From Planctomycetia bacterium (GTDB lineage Bacteria; Planctomycetota; Planctomycetia; Planctomycetales; Planctomycetaceae): a DNA stretch of 57,099 nt. A model generated the notes under the pieces. That model searched no databases. It had not been told where the DNA came from and saw only the letters and a list, made by a program, of their open reading frames with translations. The DNA is taken from positions 1 through 57,099 of the forward strand of contig JAPLNX010000196.1 in assembly GCA_026400935.1 (NCBI GenBank), read 5' to 3'. Position numbers and translations under genes: made by a program. This document shows positions 46,201-55,600 of the stretch, in pieces; the stretch's first letter is position 1; every line of letters starts with the position of its first letter.

Positions 46201-47414
46201 GCCCACTGAGCCAGATTCTCTCCACGCTTTGCCGCTTCCGCCGCCGGGTCAAGTTCCTTCGGCTGCGGGTGCCATTCCCAACGCCCTTCAACGGCGTGCC
46301 CTTTCGGCAGAACATTCTCAAACCAAACACGCTGAGGCCGATCGGTGACAGCAACTGTTTTGTTTTCCTCGCGAAGCAATTGAACTTCGCCAACTGATGC
46401 ATCCCCTTCGACATTGACCGTCAATTCGACCGTGCTTCCGACCGGTCCCGAAACTTCGGGTACATCCGGCGGATTGACACGCGGCTCAGAGACCTTCATG
46501 TAGTCCGGGTAATGCACAGCAGCCTGCAAGCCTACGAGCCTCGGTCTTTCAAGCATCGTGACGGTCGCGAGCTTCGTCCAAGTGCCACCGCCATGAACCC
46601 GATATTGAAACGAGTGCTCGTAAGAAGGGAGTCGAAACGTCCAACGCCCAGTTTCATCTGGCTTGAGATCATGCCACAGAGTCTTGCCAGCGGTCTCCCC
46701 TTCGATCTCGACGAGTTCGAGCCGCAACCGATCGACTTTTCCTTTCGTGATCAACGCCACGAACTCCACTGGCTCGCCTCGCAGCACCTTACAAGTGCCG
46801 GGTTGAACATCGAAGAGAACTCCCGTGGCCGGTGGAATGTCTGCAAAAGGCGAGAATATGCGGGCCAGAGCGGTTGGCAGGCGGTCAGAAAACAGGCCAA
46901 ATGCCGTCCCGAAGACGATCAATCCTCCAAGTGCGAACAATCCAGCACGACGCAGGGCCGACTGATCAACCACTGACCAAGGTCGGAAATTTTTCACTCG
47001 TTCAACCGCTTCTGTCAGCAACCGCTTCAAAAACGCGGGTGAATGCTGTTGTTGCTTTTGCAGATCCAGATCAACACAGCTCACTAACCGGTTGTGGATT
47101 CCAGGAAGCGTCGACTCGATGCGACGTGCCACAAAGCGAGCGGTCATACGTCGGAAAAGTGGCCGCAAAACACCAGTCACGAAAGCCCAAATGCTCGGTA
47201 CGACCACCAGCAGCAAGGCGACCATCCGCAACCAAGGTCGCAAGGGGACCGCTAAATCCGTCAAGCTGACGACAGCCAAGAGAATCAATCCGACTCCCAG
47301 CGTCACCCCCATGCCTGTCAGGGTCCAAGCCGACCGCAACAAGCTCCTTGTCGAACCGATCAAGCGGTGCAACAAGCTGATTTCAGGCGTATCTGATCGA
47401 GTTTCGGTTGCCAT
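43248..47414 (-). CDS. DUF4175-family membrane protein with coiled coils
   Basis: A 1388-residue protein. Two N-terminal helices (LTGMGVTLGVGLILLAVVSL and VALLLVVVPSIWAFVTGVL) anchor it. A beta-rich extracytoplasmic region of about 650 residues follows (DVQPGTCKVLRGEPVEFVALI, FQYRVHGGG, VPDNPPQILIERPGVDLVLSEPVKVPL). The last ~650 residues are charged coiled coil and disordered Glu/Lys/Gln-rich sequence with PKQK, PKKPLKDDK and many Ala/Glu heptads. DUF4175 proteins are typical companions of VWA/Bat proteins in planctomycetes. The start Met 47414 has GGAGG upstream. The size and heptads suggest a stalk or scaffold across the periplasm. Confidence 0.82.
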   Translation of the reverse strand: MATETRSDTPEISLLHRLIGSTRSLLRSAWTLTGMGVTLGVGLILLAVVSLTDLAVPLRPWLRMVALLLVVVPSIWAFVTGVLRPLFRRMTARFVARRIESTLPGIHNRLVSCVDLDLQKQQQHSPAFLKRLLTEAVERVKNFRPWSVVDQSALRRAGLFALGGLIVFGTAFGLFSDRLPTALARIFSPFADIPPATGVLFDVQPGTCKVLRGEPVEFVALITKGKVDRLRLELVEIEGETAGKTLWHDLKPDETGRWTFRLPSYEHSFQYRVHGGGTWTKLATVTMLERPRLVGLQAAVHYPDYMKVSEPRVNPPDVPEVSGPVGSTVELTVNVEGDASVGEVQLLREENKTVAVTDRPQRVWFENVLPKGHAVEGRWEWHPQPKELDPAAEAAKRGENLAQWAKWHTHAAAPGLTYHSFHSAAVPFEIQVGDVLFAEVFVEVNQLPEELMLQFHDGVNWEHRAFWGADKIAVGQVDSNSRRRLGDIPKAGEWARLEIPARALDLEGRSIRGVSFTQFSGHCLWGKVGTIPPATREVRELVVAEAFPLSLVGPAVEDAAKVSVAQNSKPQATNGKTRSHYAAIHEAHRWSGRFPIKADGWYRIELKNEIGAANQQMKEARIVAVPDNPPQILIERPGVDLVLSEPVKVPLVIAAFDDFGLAELVLSTQKGENTGFQGRAVKSYSSLTRADTAIVMLDLLQESLKSGDVFKYRAEVRDRKGQTAQTQDFTIRIVANDPNAADKKLAQFEKQEDTFKEKLVELITKQKAVQEKLEKLEEKYEPLTEKVEAAQAEAEKAAEAAAKEQAAKDQAKNDPAKPDVSKPMPPVTPPTPPETKLDAEAQKMLNELKQELAQLQQQEQQNAAAAEQLKEQLKALAAEADKQQLVPPQLQREMQNLSEAFQEAAVSPLKELAAEIQKSAQPKQNDPKLPQLEARGEQALQNLEAIKERMEALQEAQKDSKTDAAKALEELQREMTRQSGELSARELAELRAAIEALRQELQNLANNQAQLAEFTPEAPEVLVPDLEKKQDDLDLKAEKELAKTKELQKTDEYKKLKNKRQPQFPDRPYDPDSREELTPPNEEDTPADEAEMAKSDVDNADANKPDADNADANADEELFTPALGSPKQKEDPRFKDKKRPTPKKPLKDDKSKPKDKPQANDKAQSNDPASEAQERRSELSDRQEERLDQLNKAEESLAADQRALDSLLGQLEKALQQARSKQLPNAKSQEASQQPMDTPPADGDPDMADANEAPELSPQAAAELAELLSSELAQKAMKMAARMQAMKAGDASDKPNKGQKQPPSNQPPPLKSSPRPRSGLEGDNASQFAMEAILKDLDPSSKAIILKMQPRMREELLQGLREEGPEGYQRFIRDYFERLTKAGQGTRK

Positions 47415-47673
47415 GCGCGGGCCTCCGGGAAGGGTCTCCACCTCCACCGGGCAGCCCCAGTGGCGGGGCAGGATTCATTGGGGCGTGATTTCAGACAAGT
47501 TGCTCACGAATGGCAACGCCCAACACCCAGAAACCTCTAACTTTCCCGCGATCCGACCCCGATTTCTGCCTCTCAAGGCCCGATTCGGCAAAGTCAGCGA
47601 CCCGGCTCTCCCCATTTTCGCATTCGCATTCGCCGTTTCTGTACCTGGGAAGCCGCGTGAATTCGCTGAACCA

Positions 47674-50256
47674 TCACGGTGCCAACTGAAATTCCGGGAG
47701 CAGGACAATCGCCCACAAGAGATCGGCGATTCCGTCCTTCGTCGGCGGGCTTCCCAGCAAATCTGCCGCAAGGGATTGCTCGCCTACCGTCGGCTTCCGT
47801 CCGAGGGCGGCGGCATAGACACCCGATATCAGGCGACTCGGTTCGGGACCAAGTTCGTGCCGCCAGTGTTCCGCGCCACGTTGAAGTTGCTCATCCAACG
47901 CGGTGCCGTTCGTCAGTTCGAGCGATTGCAGCATCGTCGCCAGTGATTCGCGGTGCGACACGATTTGCTCGCGATGCGGGCGACCGAGCGCCGCTTGCAG
48001 TTGATCTTGCGGGAGCAACGCGGCCCGCAAGCGAGCTCCGTTCGCCACCGCGATGAGATCCTCACGCGTTAAGAACGTCCCGTTGCTCTTGAGCTGTTCG
48101 GCGATCTTCCACGGAGCGATCGTCGAGTCACCGATGATGACGGCTGCGGTCCACGAGGCCGAGTCGAAGTCGGAATGCTCCCAACCTTTTGATTCCGTTT
48201 CCGAAGCGAGCCACGTGTCGTCGGTCGAGATCGTCCATTGCACGTGTCCGCTCGCATCCGCGCCGAAGAGTTCGGCGATGAATCCCGCTGCGTTCGGACC
48301 CTTGCCGCCGTTCGTCACTTTCACCGCGAGAATGTTCTCGCCGACATTGAGCGGCGACTGCAGCACCACCTGCGTCGGCGTCTGCCAAGCGTCCCCCGCG
48401 GCCACCTTGCGTCCGTTGATGAAGAACTCGAACGAGTTGTCCGCCGTGATCGTCGCGATCACGAGCGACGAGGGCTGATCCAGTTTCAGTCGCTTGCGGA
48501 AGAAGACCGAACTTTCGCCGGGCGCATTCAACGCATCGGCGTTCGGCCAAATCCAACGGGCATCGTGGAGCACGTTTCCAACGTGCTCGGCCTTCGGCTC
48601 GTCAGCCTTCTTTTCTTCGGTCGGTTTCTCTGCGGAGCTGGGCACGTTGGAAACGTGCCCCACGTTTCGCAACGCTCGCGCGGCGGCTCCGACTTGTCCT
48701 CCTTGGCCGCGTCCGTCGACTCGCAGCAGCGGCAGAGAGATCGGTCGCCACGTATTCGTCAGCGACGTGACGGCATCGACGAATTGTTCCGCCGTCAGCC
48801 GTTTGGCTTGCGGGCCGCGAAACGCAAACGGTTCGTCACCCGTCGGCGTCTCATCCAAACCGACCGACGGAAGTTGATACGCGCGAGAAGTGGCCATCAG
48901 CCGCAGCGTCTGCTTGAGGTCGTAGCCGTGATCGACGAGATCGCTCGCCAGAAAGTCGAGCAGGTCCGCGTGCCACGGTTCGGCGTCGAGGTTGTCGAGC
49001 GGTTCGATCAGCCCGCGACCAAACAGCTTGGCCCACAGCCGATTCACGATCGCTCGCGCGAACCGACCGTTCTCCGGCTTCGTCAGCAAGTTCGCGAGTT
49101 GCTGTTGTCGTTGTGGACGATTCGCCGTCGTCTCGATCTGCCCTACTTGCGGATACAAGAACGCGACCGAAGACGCTTTGCCGGTCGGCTTATCGCAGCG
49201 ATGCAGTTCCAACGGCGAATCGGCAAACACCGACGCCAGCCCGTAAGCATCGGCCAACTTCCAGTCGTTGACGAAGCTGTCGTGACAGCTCGCGCACTTC
49301 AGATTCGTGCCGAGAAAGACCTGCGCGATCGACTGAGCCGCTTGAATTTCCCGCCGCTGACTTTCATTGACCGTCCCGCGCCACTTGATGCCGAACGTGA
49401 ACCCCTCCGCTCCGGGAGCCGCTTCGATCAGCTCGCGCACGAATTGGTCATACGGCTTGTTCTTCAGCAGCGACTCGTACAACCAACCGGTGATTTGCCG
49501 CCGCCCGCCGTCGATGAAGCCGGTCCCTTGGTAAGCGTTCCGCAGCAAATCATTCCAAAACGACAGCCAGTGATCGGCGTAGTTTCGGCGATCATCAAGC
49601 AACCGATCGATCAACTTCTCTCGCTTTTCCGGCGAGGAGTCTTGGTCGAAGGCATCGAGTTCGGCTGGCGTCGGTAACAATCCAATGAGGTCGAGAAACG
49701 CTCTGCGAGCGAACGTACGGTTGTCGATATGTTGGGGTTTGGGGTTTGAAATCTGCTTGTGCAGAAACCGATCAATCGGATTTACCCCCGCCTGCTCCGC
49801 ATCACCGGCAGGGATCTGCGGCCGTCGCGGTTCGATGGGCGCTCGCCGAAACAATTTGCCGAACGCGAAACCGTCTTCCCACGGCAAGTCGGCGTCGATC
49901 CAACGTTGCAACGTTTCGATCTGGGCTTTCGTCAGCGGTTCCCCTTCCGGCGGCATCCGTTCGCCGGCGTCGGTCGCCGAAACACGTTTAATCAACAGGC
50001 TGTCCGCACTCTTACCGGGAACAGCAACGCGACCGCTCTCGCCACCAGCGAGCAGGCTTTGCCGAGTGTTGATCGACAGACCTCCTTTGCGCTGCGGCCC
50101 GGAATGACACTTCACGCAGCGTTTGTTGAAAAGTGGCTGAATGTCATGTGCGAAGTCAATCACACCCGGCGCATCATCACCCCTAGAAAATGACGGCCCA
50201 CTCACGGCCATCAGCACCAACATGAATCGGAACCAGGAACACACGCTGTTATGCAT
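47674..50256 (-). CDS. PSCyt1/DUF1549/DUF1553 cytochrome-type protein
   Basis: An 860-residue exported protein of a family typical of planctomycetes. The signal peptide (FRFMLVLMAVSGPSFSRG) precedes PSCyt1 (FAHDIQPLFNKRCVKCHSGPQRKGGLSI, haem-type CVKCH at residues 47-51), then DUF1549 (RTFARRAFLDLIGLLPTPAEL, WLYESLLKNKPYDQFV, and a second CASCH at 321-325) and DUF1553 (GRFARAIVNRLWAKLFGRGLIEPLDNLDA). Between the two DUF1553 halves lies an inserted jelly-roll-like domain (ARWIWPNADALNAPGESSVFFRKRL to TNGGKG) resembling the start of alpha-L-rhamnosidases. Its linkers encode REP-like hairpins (see repeats). A partner DUF1501 gene, normally adjacent, is absent here. Both CxxCH motifs suggest haem c binding, but this is not proven for the family. 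Confidence 0.85.
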   Translation of the reverse strand: MHNSVCSWFRFMLVLMAVSGPSFSRGDDAPGVIDFAHDIQPLFNKRCVKCHSGPQRKGGLSINTRQSLLAGGESGRVAVPGKSADSLLIKRVSATDAGERMPPEGEPLTKAQIETLQRWIDADLPWEDGFAFGKLFRRAPIEPRRPQIPAGDAEQAGVNPIDRFLHKQISNPKPQHIDNRTFARRAFLDLIGLLPTPAELDAFDQDSSPEKREKLIDRLLDDRRNYADHWLSFWNDLLRNAYQGTGFIDGGRRQITGWLYESLLKNKPYDQFVRELIEAAPGAEGFTFGIKWRGTVNESQRREIQAAQSIAQVFLGTNLKCASCHDSFVNDWKLADAYGLASVFADSPLELHRCDKPTGKASSVAFLYPQVGQIETTANRPQRQQQLANLLTKPENGRFARAIVNRLWAKLFGRGLIEPLDNLDAEPWHADLLDFLASDLVDHGYDLKQTLRLMATSRAYQLPSVGLDETPTGDEPFAFRGPQAKRLTAEQFVDAVTSLTNTWRPISLPLLRVDGRGQGGQVGAAARALRNVGHVSNVPSSAEKPTEEKKADEPKAEHVGNVLHDARWIWPNADALNAPGESSVFFRKRLKLDQPSSLVIATITADNSFEFFINGRKVAAGDAWQTPTQVVLQSPLNVGENILAVKVTNGGKGPNAAGFIAELFGADASGHVQWTISTDDTWLASETESKGWEHSDFDSASWTAAVIIGDSTIAPWKIAEQLKSNGTFLTREDLIAVANGARLRAALLPQDQLQAALGRPHREQIVSHRESLATMLQSLELTNGTALDEQLQRGAEHWRHELGPEPSRLISGVYAAALGRKPTVGEQSLAADLLGSPPTKDGIADLLWAIVLLPEFQLAP
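48568..48588. repeat. REP-like hairpin inside the DUF1549 gene, copy 1
   Basis: GAGCACGTT-TCC-AACGTGCTC, a 9-bp stem with 3-base loop, is translated in frame (part of the HVGNVLH peptide at about residue 558). It is inverted relative to copy 2 at 48640. Confidence 0.7.
48640..48660. repeat. REP-like hairpin inside the DUF1549 gene, copy 2
   Basis: GGGCACGTT-GGA-AACGTGCCC, again a 9-bp stem with 3-base loop, is translated in frame as GHVSNVP (about residue 533). The two copies are 51 bases apart and lie in the linker before the inserted jelly-roll domain. Confidence 0.7.
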
Positions 50257-50292
50257 GGAACTCTCGCTTTTCGATCTACTGCGAACAACTCA

Positions 50293-51486
50293 TCACCCCA
50301 ACAGCCGCTCCGCTAGCCGAGCCCAATAGGTCGCACCGATCGGCAGGAGTTCGTCGTTGAAGTCGTATCTCGGATTATGGAGCACTCGACCATTGTTGGA
50401 ATCACCGTTACCCGCCCATAGGTAGCAGCCAGGACGTTTCTGCAACAGGAATGCAAAGTCTTCGGAACCCATACAAGGCGCGACATTCGTATCGACTCGA
50501 TCTTCGCCAGCAATCTCGGCCGCGGTCGCACTGGCCCATTCCGTTTCTTGCGCGGTGTTGATCGTTGCAGGATAACGACGTTCATAACGCAGTTCACCGG
50601 AACCACCGAGCGATGCGGCGATGCCGTTAATGATGCGCAGCATGTGGGCTTCAACCATGTCCTGCACGGCCTTTCGAAAAGTCCGTACGGTGCCGCGCAA
50701 TTTGACCTCGGTGGGGATCACGTTCCACGTGTCACCGCCGTGGATTTGGGTGATGCTCAAGACCACTTGATCAAGTGGGTTCACGTTACGACTCGCGATT
50801 GTTTGCAACGCGGTGACAATCTGGGCCGCTTCGACAATCGGATCGACTCCCAGATGCGGCATCGCGGCGTGAGTTCCTTGCCCATGCACCGTGATCTCGA
50901 AGACGTCAAACGCAGCCATGATCGGTCCCGAACAGACGCCGAATTGTCCGACTGGAATCCCCGGCCAATTGTGCATCCCGAAAACCGCATCGCATGGAAA
51001 CTGGTCGAACAGACCTTCCTCAACCATCACTCGGCCACCCCCTTCGTTTTCTTCGGCCGGTTGGAAGATGAGGCAGACAGATCCCGTGAAGTTGCGTGTT
51101 TCCGCCAGATACTTCGCCGCTCCCAGCAACATCGTGGTATGGCCGTCGTGCCCGCAGGCGTGCATCTTGCCCGGAAATCGTGAGTGATACGGCACGTCGT
51201 TCTGTTCCTGAATGTCGAGCGCGTCAATGTCCGCTCGCAAACCGATCGTTTGCAGTGTCGCGTTGTTCGATGCAGGCGAGTCTCTTGCACGACGACCGCG
51301 AACGATGCCGACGACTCCCGTCTTCGCCAAACCCCGATGCGTTTCAATGCCCCACGCTTGCAGCTTCGATGCGATGAATTCCGAGGCGAAGGTCTCTTCA
51401 AATGCGGTCTGCGGATGTGCGTGCAGTTCATGCCGCCACGCGGTCATTTCGGAGTGCAGTTCGTTAAGCCGAGGTATCACAGGCAT
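50293..51486 (-). CDS. M20D-family amidohydrolase
   Basis: A 397-residue metal-dependent amidohydrolase of the peptidase M20D group, which contains hippurate hydrolases, N-acyl-amino-acid amidohydrolases and IAA-amino acid hydrolases. Metal and catalytic residues are visible: MHACGHDGHTTMLLGAA (Cys/His/Asp ligands), FQPAEENEGGG (Glu-Glu), GMHNWPGIPVGQFGV, and the late NVAPCMGSEDFAFLLQKRPG with the last metal region. The dimerisation lid domain spans GPIMAAFDVFEITVHGQGTHAAMPHLGVDPI. It is cytoplasmic. The start is the Met of MPVIPRLNELHSEMTAWRHELHAHP, near family N-termini. The substrate cannot be told from sequence. It is 36 bases upstream of the DUF1549 gene on the same strand. Confidence 0.9.
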   Translation of the reverse strand: MPVIPRLNELHSEMTAWRHELHAHPQTAFEETFASEFIASKLQAWGIETHRGLAKTGVVGIVRGRRARDSPASNNATLQTIGLRADIDALDIQEQNDVPYHSRFPGKMHACGHDGHTTMLLGAAKYLAETRNFTGSVCLIFQPAEENEGGGRVMVEEGLFDQFPCDAVFGMHNWPGIPVGQFGVCSGPIMAAFDVFEITVHGQGTHAAMPHLGVDPIVEAAQIVTALQTIASRNVNPLDQVVLSITQIHGGDTWNVIPTEVKLRGTVRTFRKAVQDMVEAHMLRIINGIAASLGGSGELRYERRYPATINTAQETEWASATAAEIAGEDRVDTNVAPCMGSEDFAFLLQKRPGCYLWAGNGDSNNGRVLHNPRYDFNDELLPIGATYWARLAERLLG

Positions 51487-51790
51487 GAATTAGTCCGTCC
51501 AGGCATGGAAGGGATCTGGGTTCGAGTCTCGATCACCCTGATGAAAACTCCGAACCCAAAATTAGCGACGGAAGCCTATCAACTCAGAAGCACCAGGTCA
51601 CCGAGTCACGAAGTGTCGCCGACAATCGCGGCTGACGCTTCAAGACGAGATAGATGGTCTAAGCGAGACGGTCGATTGGCCTATTGGCGGGATTTGAAAT
51701 TACAGCGACGAGGTGGATCTCGACGTGGAGCGGCGTTCCACAATCTCGGTTCCTTTGAAGCTGTCGCTCGGCATTCGATGTCGGTGTGAC
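51487..51790. other. Gap before the amidohydrolase gene
   Basis: A 304-base gap between two minus-strand genes. The open frames here are shadows of the amidohydrolase. I see no hairpin, repeat or small gene. Confidence 0.3.
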
Positions 51791-52435
51791 TCACGGCTTC
51801 TTCAGCAGTCCTTGCTCCAGTGCGTACTGCACCAACTCCGGCCGAGTTTTCAGGCCGAGTTTTGTCAGCAGCCGGGAGCGATAAGTTTCAATCGTCTTCA
51901 CGCTCAGGTCGAGCTGTCCGCTGATTTCTTTGTTGGTGTGACCGGCGGCGACTCCTTTAAGAACTTGATTCTCTCGCTCGCTGAGACGTGCCTCTCGGCG
52001 GGTTAGGTCGGAGTCCAGTCCCAATGCCGAACTTGCGAGATCGGCCGACAGGCTGACGAAAGTGCGACCCGACGCAGCGGCGCGTAGCGCCGTAAGTAAC
52101 TCGGTGTCAGCGGCTGTCTTCGCGATATAGCCGACCGCTCCTGCCTGCATCGCCGTGTGGAAGTATCCGGGATCATCGTGCATCGTCAGCACGACGACTT
52201 TGCAATTCATTTGCCGTCCTCTGATCGCTTCCAGCAAAGCCAGACCACTTCCACCCGTGAGCGATAGATCGAGCGAGATCACATCCGGTCGCATCTCATC
52301 AATCAGGCGTATCGCCTCCACAACGGTGCCAGCTTCACCAACGACCTCCAAGTCTGGCTGAGCGTTTATCAGCAGACGCAAGCCACTACGCAGCACTGCG
52401 TGATCATCGACAATCAGAACTCGGACTTTGTTCAT
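51791..52435 (-). CDS. NarL/FixJ-type response regulator
   Basis: A 214-residue response regulator. The receiver domain has VLIVDDHAVLR with the acidic pair, phosphorylation site Asp56 (DVISLDLSL), and a late Lys in GYIAKTAAD. The LuxR-type helix-turn-helix ends it (LSERENQVLKGVAAGHTNKEISGQLDLSVKTIETYRSRLLTKLGL). I start at Met 52435 (MNKVRVLIVDDH); Met 52453 (MKANLTM) is equally possible. The longer frame to 52684 has no signal or receiver features. No histidine kinase is next to it. It is separated from the giant surface-protein gene upstream by 245 bases that contain a hairpin. Confidence 0.93.
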   Translation of the reverse strand: MNKVRVLIVDDHAVLRSGLRLLINAQPDLEVVGEAGTVVEAIRLIDEMRPDVISLDLSLTGGSGLALLEAIRGRQMNCKVVVLTMHDDPGYFHTAMQAGAVGYIAKTAADTELLTALRAAASGRTFVSLSADLASSALGLDSDLTRREARLSERENQVLKGVAAGHTNKEISGQLDLSVKTIETYRSRLLTKLGLKTRPELVQYALEQGLLKKP

Positions 52436-52614
52436 TGTGAGGTTCGCCTTCATTTTGCTCAAAAACAGCCCGTCAGAGATTGGCTGGCTGTCAGGAAACA
52501 TAGAGAAATACTTCCCTGACGAGACGATGACGGGCAGGCAGATAAGCGAAAATTCAGCAAACGAACGCGATTTGTCCAAACCGTTGTTGATTTTTTGAGA
52601 AGCGAGTGCGAGGT

Positions 52615-52649
52615 TCCCGCTGAGCCGTCTGCAACACGGCTCAGCGGGA
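52615..52649. terminator. Hairpin after the giant repeat gene
   Basis: Arms TCCCGCTGAGCCGT (52615-52628) and ACGGCTCAGCGGGA (52636-52649) form a perfect 14-bp stem with a 7-base loop. It lies 32 bases beyond the stop of the giant gene on its own strand. No strong T-run follows, so the terminator call is tentative. Confidence 0.6.
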
Positions 52650-52680
52650 GCTTCGTCCTTCCTGCTTGCATCGGAGGAAT

Positions 52681-55600
52681 TCAAATCATAGTCCGGATTT
52701 CGCCGACGATCGCATCCAACACGTCGTTGGCGGATTGGAAGAACCAGTCCAGGTCCGCATTGCCGTTCAGAGAGTCGGCGGCATTCGAGTCGTTCTTAAC
52801 CGTCGAACTGTTGAGCCGCGTCGAACCGTTCGCACTGCCGACTCCGCCACTGCTGAGATGCTGAATTCGATCGACATAGTTCTTGGTGAAGTCGGTCCAC
52901 TCGATCATGACCGCATTCAAGGCGGCTGAGTTTCCGCTGAGCGTGCTAGTACCGCCAATAATAATGTCTTCGCCGCTTCCGCCGTTGACGAGATCGTTCC
53001 CAGCGCCACCAACCAACCAGTCACGACCATCATCTCCGCTGAGCGTGTCGTTGCCTGCACCACCCATCGCGATGTCGTTGCCTGCGCCGCCAGAGAAGTT
53101 CACTTTGATCGCCGCATTGACGTTGTGAGCGTCCAGCACGTCATCGCCGCCATTGCCTTGGAAGACGACTGAGCCTGTGAAGCGATTCGTCGTCACACCT
53201 CCAGATGCATTCAGCGACGAATCGAGCGTCACCGAATCGGCGGCGGCTCCGCCGATGATCGTCAACACGCCGACGTCTTCGAGTCTCACCGGAGCCGTCA
53301 AGTTCACGGCTCCGCTGCGGACCACCAGAGTGCTCCCGACTCGCGACACCACCACAGAATTGGCCGTGTTACCCAGCGTGACGATCGGATTGAAGGTGAT
53401 GTCGCCGACTGTCACTGTCACCGTGCCGAAACCCGATGCCCCGTGATTGTCCGTGGCCTTCACCGTCAGCGTGTAAAAGGGCTTCGCTTCAAAGTCGATC
53501 TTCGCCGCGTCTTTGACCGTGATCTTTCCGGTGTTGTCGATCGCGAACGCACTGCCCAGATTTCCTGCCGTGATCGCGAACGCGGTCACCGTGTCCCCCA
53601 GATCCAGATCCGTCGCGGAGACTGTTCCCACCAACGTCCCGTTGGTCGTGTTCTCTGACACAGAAAACGTGGCGGGCGCAACCGCCGGAGGATCATTCAC
53701 CGACCGCACCGTCAGCAGGAAGGTATCGCTGCTGCTGGCTCCGCTGGGGTCTGTCGCGGTCAAGGTGATCGTCGTCGCTCCGAATTGATTCGGCAGTGGC
53801 GTGACCTTGATGGTGCGGTTTGAACCGCTTCCTCCCAGAACAATGTTGTTAAGCGGGACGAGATCGAGGTTCGATGACGTCGCTGCGACCACCAAGCTGC
53901 CAGCGAGATTGTCCACATCACCAATCGTGAAGTTGATCACGCTGGTCGATTTGTCTTCGTCGATCGTTTGATTCGCCACGTTCGAGACCGTCGGTGCGTC
54001 GTTGACGGCATTCACGGTGACGATGAACGTCTCGGATGAGATGGCTCGGTTGCCGTCACGAACACTCAGAGTGATCGTCGCTGTCCCGAATTGATTGGCG
54101 GCAGGATTCAGGGTGATGGTTCGATTGGCTCCGCTGCCTCCGAAGAGGATGTTGGCATTCGGAATCAAACTGGTATTCGATGAGACGGCTGACAGCACCA
54201 AGCTGTTCGCGGTCGTTTCAACATCGGCGATCGTCACCGCGATCGCACCGGTCGAGGTGTCCTCATCGGTGGTGATGTCGGCAATTGCGGAGATCGTCGG
54301 CAGGTCATTCACCGCTTGAACCGTGATTGTGAAAGTCTGCGGAGCACTCGAATCGACGCCGCCATTTGTCGTGCCGCCGTTGTCGTGAGCACGCACCGTC
54401 ACAATCGCAGAACCGTTGGCATTCGGTGCCGTGGTGTAGGTCAATGTTCCCGTCGCTGAGATGGCCGGTAACTCGCTGAACAGTCCGTTGTTGTTCGTCG
54501 TGACGAAGAAGTCCACGACCTGAGCGAGTTCGTTCAGCCCCGCGCTGATGCTCGTGGCCCAGCCGACGATCGTCTTCGTTCCGGCATCTTCCAGCACGGA
54601 TTGATTCGCCCCTTTGACGAAACTCGGCGCACGGTTCACGGTGGAGATCACAAAGGTCTGCGGAACGCTGGTATCGACACCTCCATCGGCGATACCGCCG
54701 TTATCGTGAAGGCGAACGCTGACCGTTGCTGGGCCAGTCGGGTTGTTGACCAGCGTGTAGGTCAACGTTCCGTCGGCCGAGATCGCTGGGAGGACACTGA
54801 AAAGCGCGCCGTTGTTGGTGCTGACCAGGAAGTTGACAAGCTGTTCCGCTTCGTCCGCAGGTCCAGCGCTGATTCCGGTTACCCACTGGGAAACCGTTTG
54901 GGCGACACCGCTCAGCGATCCCGATTGATCAACTCCTTTAGTGAAGCTGGGAGCGTCGTTCACCGCGTTGACGGTGATCGTCACGGTGGCGATGTTCGAA
55001 ACCACCGAGCTGTCATTGGCGAGGAACGTGAAGCTGGCCGAGCCACTGAAGTTCGCATCGGGCGTGTAGCTGAAGGCCCCCGTCGTATTGTTGGTGATCG
55101 TGACACTGCCGTGAGCGTTCGTCGCACTGAAGAGGCTGTAGGCCAGAACCGAACCGTCGAGGTCAGAGGCCACGAGTGTGCCTGTCGTCGCGGTGTCTTC
55201 GTTGGTCGTCAGGCTGCCGTCGCTCGCGACCACTATGTCGCTCACCGCGTTGACGGTGATCGTCACAGTGCCGATGTTCGAATCCAGCGTGCCGTCACTG
55301 GCGAGGAATGTGAAGCTGGCCGAGCCACTGAAGTCCTCATCGGGCGTGTAGCTGAAGGCACCGGTCGCCGTGTTGGTGATCGTGACGCTGCCCTGAGCGT
55401 TCGTCGTGCTGACGAGGCTGAAGGACAGAGCCGCGCTGTCGATGTCCGAGGCCAAGAGTGTGCCTGTCGTCGCCGTGTCTTCGTTGGTCGTCAGGCTGCC
55501 GTCGCTCGCGGTCGGAGCATCGTTCACCCCGTTGACGGTGATCGTCACAGTGCCGATGCTGGAAACGAGCGAACCATCGCTGGCCGAGAACGTGAAGTTG

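Noticed and set aside
48238-49677. 479-residue plus-strand frame opposite the DUF1549 gene
   Set aside because: Arg-rich shadow; the minus-strand protein has signal peptide, CxxCH motifs and known domains.
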